Assembly: GCA_021795465.1 (NCBI GenBank)
Contig: JAJYPK010000007.1
Location: forward strand, 1-53,631
Length of the DNA stretch: 53,631 nucleotides
Reading direction: 5' to 3'
Source of the DNA: Bacillota bacterium
GTDB taxonomy: Bacteria; Bacillota; Sulfobacillia; Sulfobacillales; Sulfobacillaceae
A program made the position numbers and the translations under genes. Shown piece after piece: positions 49,345 to 53,631 of the stretch. Within the stretch, counting starts at the first letter, position 1; each line of letters begins with the position of its first letter. The notes under the pieces were generated by a model. It was not told the DNA's origin and made no database searches. It saw only the letters and a program-made list of their open reading frames with translations.

Positions 49345-51369
49345 ATGGCAGACAGTCAGAACCATAATCACCAAGATATCGAGGTCCATTGGCGTGAGGA
49401 GGACTATTACAAACCACCGACCAATTTCGTCCAACAGGCCAATCTTAACGATCCAGAAGTGTATAGGCGCTTTGACTTGGAACGCTTCCCGGAGAATTTC
49501 ATCGAGTACGCTGATCTTTTGGACTGGGATAAGTCGTGGGACACGGTGCTCGATGTTTCTAACCCGCCGTTCTGGCGTTGGTTTGTGGGAGGTCATTTAA
49601 ATGCCTCCTATAACTGCGTCGATCGCCATTTGGCTCGCCACCATAGTAAGGTGGCGTATTATTTTGTGGCGGAGCGTGAGTCTGACCCGATTACGGCTGT
49701 GAGTTATCAAGAGCTCTATTGGCGTGTGAATGAATTTGCGGCATTATTGCGCGATTTCGCAGGCGTTAAGAAGGGCGACCGAGTGACGATCCATATGCCG
49801 ATGGTCGTGGATTTGCCTGTTGCGATGTTGGCGTGTGCTCGTCTGGGAGCTATCCACTCGGTAGTGTTTGGAGGATTTAGTGGGCAAGCATGTGCGGATC
49901 GCATGGTGGATTCAGAGTCGTCGATCTTGATCACGATTGACGGCTACTACCGCAATGGAAAGTGGCTTGACCACAAAGAAAAGGCCGACGTGGCCGTGGC
50001 CAAGGCAGGAGAGAACGGGCAAAAAGTTAATCATGTTCTGATCTTTAAACGGGAAGCGGATCATTATGGGGGAGCTCCCTTAGTTGAGGGTCGCGACGTG
50101 GTGGTTAACGACCTTTTGACGCAATATCGTGGAACCGTGGTGAAACCAGAATCGATGCTTGCAGAAGATCCGTTGTTTCTGATGTATACGTCAGGATCCA
50201 CCGGAAAGCCCAAAGGAATTCAGCATGGGACCGGGGGATATCTCGCATACGCAACGGCTACCTGTAAGAATATCTTGGATATTCAGAACGATGATGTGTA
50301 TTGGTGTATGGCTGACATTGGTTGGATTACCGGACATTCCTATATCGTGTACGGTCCACTGGCGCTTGGGGCAACCTCGGTACTCTATGAAGGAGGACCC
50401 ACCTATCCGGATGCGGGGCGTCCTTGGCGTATTGCTGAACGTCTTGGGGTGAACATCTTTCATACCTCTCCGACGGCCATTCGGAGTCTTCGGCAGCATG
50501 GAGATGCTGTGCCTGGGCGATATTCGTACCACTTTAAACTGATGGTCACGGTGGGCGAACCCATCGAGCCTGACGTATGGCGTTGGTACTATAACGTGGT
50601 GGGCAAAGGGGAAGCAGTCATTGTGGATACCTGGTGGCAGACGGAGAACGGAGGATTTTTGTGTAGTACGGTACCAGCTCTGCAAGCAATGAAACCGGGT
50701 AGTGCGGGCCCCGGAATACCGGGCATTCATCCCGTGGTCTATGACGATGAAGGCAATGAGGTGAAGCCGGGATCTGGGGAAGGTGGCAACATTTGCATTC
50801 GAAACCCTTGGCCTGGCATCTGTCAGACCATTTGGAAGGATCCCGAGCGGTTCGTTCGCACTTATTACGGGAAATACAACAAAAACCCCGAGAGTCACGA
50901 TTGGCGAGACTGGCCATACATGGCCGGAGATGGGGCGATGTTGGCCTCAGATGGCTACTTCCGAATCTTGGGACGCATCGACGATGTCATTAATGTTGCG
51001 GGGCATCGCTTGGGGACCAAAGAACTGGAGTCTGCCGTGTTGCAAATACCTGAAGTAGCGGAGGCTGCCGTGGTGGCTGCACATGACGATATCAAAGGGA
51101 GTATCCCTGAAATCTATGTTTCCGTGCATGCGGGAACCAAAGCGGATAGTGGCTTATCCCAAAAGATTATGGATGCCATTGTGCGTGAAATTGGTCCTAT
51201 TGCGCGACCGCGCCAGGTATGGGTAGTACCTGATTTGCCGAAGACCAGATCAGGGAAGATCATGCGACGAATCTTGGCCTCTATCTCGGATCATCGAGAG
51301 ATTGGAGACGTGACGACGCTGTCCAACCCGGAAGTAGTTGAGGTGATTCATCAGCTCGTTGGTTCCTGA
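49345..51369 (+). CDS. acsA: Acetyl-CoA synthetase
   Basis: 674 residues, full length. It makes acetyl-CoA from acetate, ATP and CoA through acetyl-AMP. YTSGSTGKPKGIQHGTGGYL is the P-loop (A3), DIGWITGHSYIVYGPL and DTWWQTENGG (A5) shape the acetyl pocket with its Trp, GRIDDVINVAGHRLGTKELE is the hinge region, and KTRSGKIMRRIL has the catalytic, acetylatable Lys near the C-terminus. GGAGAG before the ATG. It is followed 48 bp later by an acetate transporter, so the pair is an acetate assimilation unit. Confidence 0.96.
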   Translation: MADSQNHNHQDIEVHWREEDYYKPPTNFVQQANLNDPEVYRRFDLERFPENFIEYADLLDWDKSWDTVLDVSNPPFWRWFVGGHLNASYNCVDRHLARHHSKVAYYFVAERESDPITAVSYQELYWRVNEFAALLRDFAGVKKGDRVTIHMPMVVDLPVAMLACARLGAIHSVVFGGFSGQACADRMVDSESSILITIDGYYRNGKWLDHKEKADVAVAKAGENGQKVNHVLIFKREADHYGGAPLVEGRDVVVNDLLTQYRGTVVKPESMLAEDPLFLMYTSGSTGKPKGIQHGTGGYLAYATATCKNILDIQNDDVYWCMADIGWITGHSYIVYGPLALGATSVLYEGGPTYPDAGRPWRIAERLGVNIFHTSPTAIRSLRQHGDAVPGRYSYHFKLMVTVGEPIEPDVWRWYYNVVGKGEAVIVDTWWQTENGGFLCSTVPALQAMKPGSAGPGIPGIHPVVYDDEGNEVKPGSGEGGNICIRNPWPGICQTIWKDPERFVRTYYGKYNKNPESHDWRDWPYMAGDGAMLASDGYFRILGRIDDVINVAGHRLGTKELESAVLQIPEVAEAAVVAAHDDIKGSIPEIYVSVHAGTKADSGLSQKIMDAIVREIGPIARPRQVWVVPDLPKTRSGKIMRRILASISDHREIGDVTTLSNPEVVEVIHQLVGS

Positions 51370-51417
51370 AACGGATCGTGGTCCTGAGTCAACCAAATTC
51401 AATAAGGAGGTATATTA

Positions 51418-52005
51418 ATGTCGGCGAAACTTGGAAATCCAGCGCCTTTAGGCTTAGCGGGATTTGCTTTTACAACGTGGATGCTTAGTATGATTAACGC
51501 CGGATGGTATGATTCGAAAAGTCTTGGCATGGTCATCGCGTTGGCGATGGCCTATGGAGGTACGGCGCAGCTAGTGGCGGGCGTATTAGAATTCCGCCGG
51601 GGGAACACCTTTGGGACTGTTGCATTCTTTTCTTACGGAGCTTTTTGGTGGTCTTTTGCGTTGTTTGCGCATTACTTTGGAGCCGTCGTGCCCGCTTCGT
51701 TTGTCGGGTGGTATCTTTTTATGTGGGGCGTTTTTACATTCTATATGTGGGTAGCAACGCTACGCACCAACATGGCACTGCAATTGGTATTTTTGGCTCT
51801 GTGGATAACGTTTATCCTGCTTGCCATGGGTGCGTGGGGTGTAGGTGGAATGACAACGGTGGGTGGATATTTTGGACTAATTACCGCGATTTTCGCTTTT
51901 TACCTCTCGGCGGCAGAAGTAATTAATGAGGCCTTTGAGCGCTCGGTGTTACCAATTGGGCCGTTTGCCAAAACGAGTGCAGAGACATCCGCTCAAAGTG
52001 CCTAA
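51418..52005 (+). CDS. satP: Acetate uptake transporter (GPR1/FUN34/YaaH family)
   Basis: 195 residues with six membrane helices. The N-terminal signature NPAPLGLAGFAFTTWMLSM (8-26) is the conserved NPAPLGL motif of SatP/YaaH/Ady2 acetate and succinate channels. AKTS-type polar tail. AAGGAGG precedes the ATG. Co-transcribed with acsA and followed by a clear terminator. Confidence 0.93.
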   Translation: MSAKLGNPAPLGLAGFAFTTWMLSMINAGWYDSKSLGMVIALAMAYGGTAQLVAGVLEFRRGNTFGTVAFFSYGAFWWSFALFAHYFGAVVPASFVGWYLFMWGVFTFYMWVATLRTNMALQLVFLALWITFILLAMGAWGVGGMTTVGGYFGLITAIFAFYLSAAEVINEAFERSVLPIGPFAKTSAETSAQSA

Positions 52006-52067
52006 TTCCCCATGGGTGATCTAAGCGACCGAGTTAGCGGTAACGGGTAACTGAAGGATCGATGACG

Positions 52068-52104
52068 AAAATGGCCTGAGGAATGACTACCAGGCCATTT
52101 TTGT
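52068..52104 (+). terminator. Rho-independent terminator of the acsA-satP operon
   Basis: AAAATGGCCTG (52068-52078) pairs with CAGGCCATTTTT (52091-52102), an 11-bp stem with a 12-base loop followed by TTGTT. It lies 63 bp after the transporter stop. The A-run on the 5' side means it can also serve the opposite strand. Confidence 0.85.
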
Positions 52105-52124
52105 TGCGCGAACGATCCCCTTTT

Positions 52125-52418
52125 TTAGGCTTGTTTAAGGCCTGACCCCCATTTCCATCCCATGATGTTCCCTACGATAACGAGGGCTAGAGCCGGTAAA
52201 AAGAGGTAGGGGGTCATGGAGATTTCATTGAGGACTAAAAGAAGAATGCCGACACCCACTACGACTTTTACCAGCCGTGCCGATCGGCGGATGGCGTAGA
52301 TCATGAGAATGATGGAGATGCCTAGGATGAAGGCAGAGTAGTGCGTGATGGTGTTGACCCAAGGAGGGGTACGGCAACGATTCCTTGCATTTCGGGCCAT
52401 AAGACAAATAAATCCCAT
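52125..52418 (-). CDS. Small membrane protein of unknown function
   Basis: 97 residues with three hydrophobic segments: AFILGISIILMIYAI, VVVGVGILLLVLNEI and LFLPALALVIVGNIMGW. The first ~22 residues are polar and Arg/Cys-rich and may not be translated; a GTG at VNTITHYS would begin just before helix 1. No family recognised. It is convergent with satP and shares the terminator region. Confidence 0.45.
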   Translation of the reverse strand: MGFICLMARNARNRCRTPPWVNTITHYSAFILGISIILMIYAIRRSARLVKVVVGVGILLLVLNEISMTPYLFLPALALVIVGNIMGWKWGSGLKQA

Positions 52419-52508
52419 GGATAATTGGCCTATCTAGGATAGAGGAAGCATTCGCCGAACTGAACAGTGAGGCCATCTTCCCTGTAAAGGGCAAAACGGT
52501 TTGAGTTC

Positions 52509-53132
52509 CTAAACGGTGGTACCCGCACTCACGATACCCACAATCCCGAATCCTATAATGATGACCGCGGATAATCTACCAATCCACAAGATCGCCGTTC
52601 TGTTGAGTTTGCCTCTGAGCCATCCGGCAACACTGCTGAGAATCAACCACCAAAGAGCACTGCCGAGAAAAACACCAATAACCGTAAAGGATGCACTGAC
52701 ATAGTCATTTGATGAATTTGCCACGCCCAGAGCAGCAAATACGGCGACAAAAGATAGGATGGTCATCGGGTTGGTAATTGTGAGTAAGAACGTCGACAGA
52801 TAGCTCCACCAAATCCCTCGTACCGTGTATTTTGTTTGTGCAGCCTGTTCAGCAGGTCTTGTAAGGAGCACCTTTATCCCTAGTAAAAGCAACAAAGCCC
52901 CACCAATCAAATGAATCCACATGCGCTGGTCAATCAAGAAGTTCGATACCAGATCGATTCCAAAACCCGCTACGCTGCCGTACACAGCATCCGCTGTTGC
53001 GGCACCAAGGCCACTGACGAGCCCGGACGTACGGCCTTGTATCACCGTCCTTTGAATACAAAGCAGTCCAATTGGACCCACCGGGGCAGCAATGGATACG
53101 CCGATAATGAGGCCTCTCAAAAGAAAATCCAT
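52509..53132 (-). CDS. LysE family amino acid exporter
   Basis: 207 residues from the ATG at 53132 (CGGAGG 7 bp upstream). Six helices; GVSIAAPVGPIGLLCIQRTV (13-32) is the N-terminal signature of LysE/RhtB exporters, and LSTFLLTITNPMTILSFVAV carries the conserved NP motif near 120. These proteins export amino acids or similar small molecules using the proton gradient. It lies 15 bp after the Lrp/AsnC gene, the classic regulator-exporter pairing, which suggests the two were one amino-acid responsive unit. Confidence 0.9.
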   Translation of the reverse strand: MDFLLRGLIIGVSIAAPVGPIGLLCIQRTVIQGRTSGLVSGLGAATADAVYGSVAGFGIDLVSNFLIDQRMWIHLIGGALLLLLGIKVLLTRPAEQAAQTKYTVRGIWWSYLSTFLLTITNPMTILSFVAVFAALGVANSSNDYVSASFTVIGVFLGSALWWLILSSVAGWLRGKLNRTAILWIGRLSAVIIIGFGIVGIVSAGTTV

Positions 53133-53147
53133 CAAACCGCCTCCGTT

Positions 53148-53495
53148 CTACCTGCGCGTCGCAACATCAATGATGTCTTCTGGAAACCGAGGAGGACTGG
53201 GTGTCTCTTTAGGAGTGCTCATGACGATGGTGGTTCGAGTTCTTGCGACACCAGGCATACTTTTAATCGTGTCACTCACGAGTCGTTCCAGGTCTCGTGT
53301 GCCTTTGCATCGCACTTTCAGCCAGTAATCATCCTCCCCGGTAACATGGTGACACTCTTGCACTTCTTGCAATGCCACCATCTTCTGTAAAAAAGGATGC
53401 CGATGTTCTGGACGTTCTAAGGTCACCGCCACGAAAGCCGTCAGTCCACATCCGACGGCTTCGGGGTCGACGAGAGCCGTGAATCCCTTTATCAA
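53148..53495 (-). pseudogene. Lrp/AsnC family regulator, DNA-binding part cut off
   Basis: Only the RAM ligand-binding domain remains: IKGFTALVDPEAVGCGLTAF, VQECHHVTGEDDYWLKVRC, ERLVSDTIKSMPGVARTRTT. Full proteins have ~150 residues with ~50 residues of helix-turn-helix before GVIKGFTALVDP. Here the reading enters IS605-like sequence exactly before IKGF (53493); TTG at 53495 is the only nearby start. The missing part should lie beyond the window's right end. The downstream LysE gene may therefore be deregulated. Confidence 0.85.
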
Positions 53496-53631
53496 TGGAG
53501 CCCGCCTGCTAAAACCCCCCTTTTTAAGGGGGGGATACAGCGGCTCGGGCGTCCGATGGGCTCGATGCCCGAGGACGCCATGAGGTAAGTGAGGTGGAAG
53601 CCCCGCCCTTCAGGCCGGGGAGGATGTCCAC
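53493..53631 (+). mobile_element. IS605-type non-autonomous element end (TnpB right-end/omega RNA-like)
   Basis: Sequence foreign to the lrp gene begins after TTTAT at 53488-53492. It contains three hairpins: CCCCCCTT-AAGGGGGG (about 53515-53535), a larger one with GGCGTCC/GGACGCC arms enclosing GGGC-GCCC (about 53549-53581), and CCCCGCC-TTCA-GGCCGGGG (about 53601-53621), ending GAGGATGTCCAC. That last segment is the common right end of IS605/IS1341 TnpB elements, the 3' part of the omega RNA. No tnpA or tnpB frame fits within the ~139 bp, so it looks like a deletion derivative, unless more lies beyond the edge. Confidence 0.55.

Noticed and set aside
1-53631. CRISPR arrays, tRNA or rRNA genes, known riboswitches
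   Set aside because: No regularly spaced repeats, tRNA T-loop/acceptor patterns or rRNA-like conserved segments were noticed on either strand by eye.

Overview
The window looks like chromosomal DNA of a moderately GC-rich member of the Bacillota, possibly a Sulfobacillus-like acidophile. The reasons are strong AGGAGG-type ribosome binding sites, GTG/TTG starts, and an operon order like Bacillus yngJ-yngHB-yngE-yngG-yngF. The genus is inference; only a database search could settle it. Both window ends fall in IS200/IS605-type sequence (a tnpA 3' end on the left, a TnpB-type right end on the right), so this is probably one contig bounded by repeats.

Layout. (1) 1-5.2 kb: an MFS gene cut by an IS200 element, a divergent CGNR regulator, a ComB-like phosphatase, a TRIC-type channel, a frameshifted RidA gene and a GNAT acetyltransferase. 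(2) 5.6-9.5 kb: the Hen1-Pnkp RNA repair pair. (3) 9.9-15.9 kb: proline iminopeptidase-like hydrolase, MFS transporter, HIT protein, an ArsR-DUF2087 regulator coupled to an unknown protein, Nudix, a broken hydrolase holding a 17-bp perfect palindrome, and a GNAT gene. (4) 16.0-21.7 kb: a six-gene operon with a normal ABC ATPase, two permease-like proteins (one with an M1-peptidase-like outer domain lacking its zinc site), an ECF sigma factor, a membrane protein in the anti-sigma position and a second ABC ATPase homologue with all catalytic motifs altered. This is the best candidate for an undescribed system. (5) 21.9-25.1 kb: an ANT(4')-like nucleotidyltransferase, a small broken chimera, a GNAT gene and an SDR. 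(6) 25.3-31.0 kb: a defence island with a DNA methyltransferase, a restriction-enzyme remnant, and a divergent McrB-like/DUF2357 nuclease pair.

(7) 31.2-39.4 kb: MFS, nucleotidyltransferase, Nudix, CorA, FUSC, a small protein, and panE/panB of pantothenate synthesis. (8) 39.4-44.7 kb: a branched-chain acyl-CoA degradation operon (acyl-CoA dehydrogenase, a Trp-rich unknown protein, biotin carrier, carboxyltransferase, HMG-CoA lyase-like, enoyl-CoA hydratase) without its biotin carboxylase. (9) 44.7-49.1 kb: a graveyard of mobile DNA with two group II intron remnants, transposase fragments and a broken Rpn nuclease gene. (10) 49.3-52.0 kb: acetyl-CoA synthetase and an acetate transporter, which could use the acetyl-CoA and acetate linked to region 8. 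(11) 52.1-53.6 kb: a LysE-type exporter with a 5'-truncated Lrp/AsnC regulator interrupted by the right-end IS605-like element.

No tRNA, rRNA or CRISPR array was seen.
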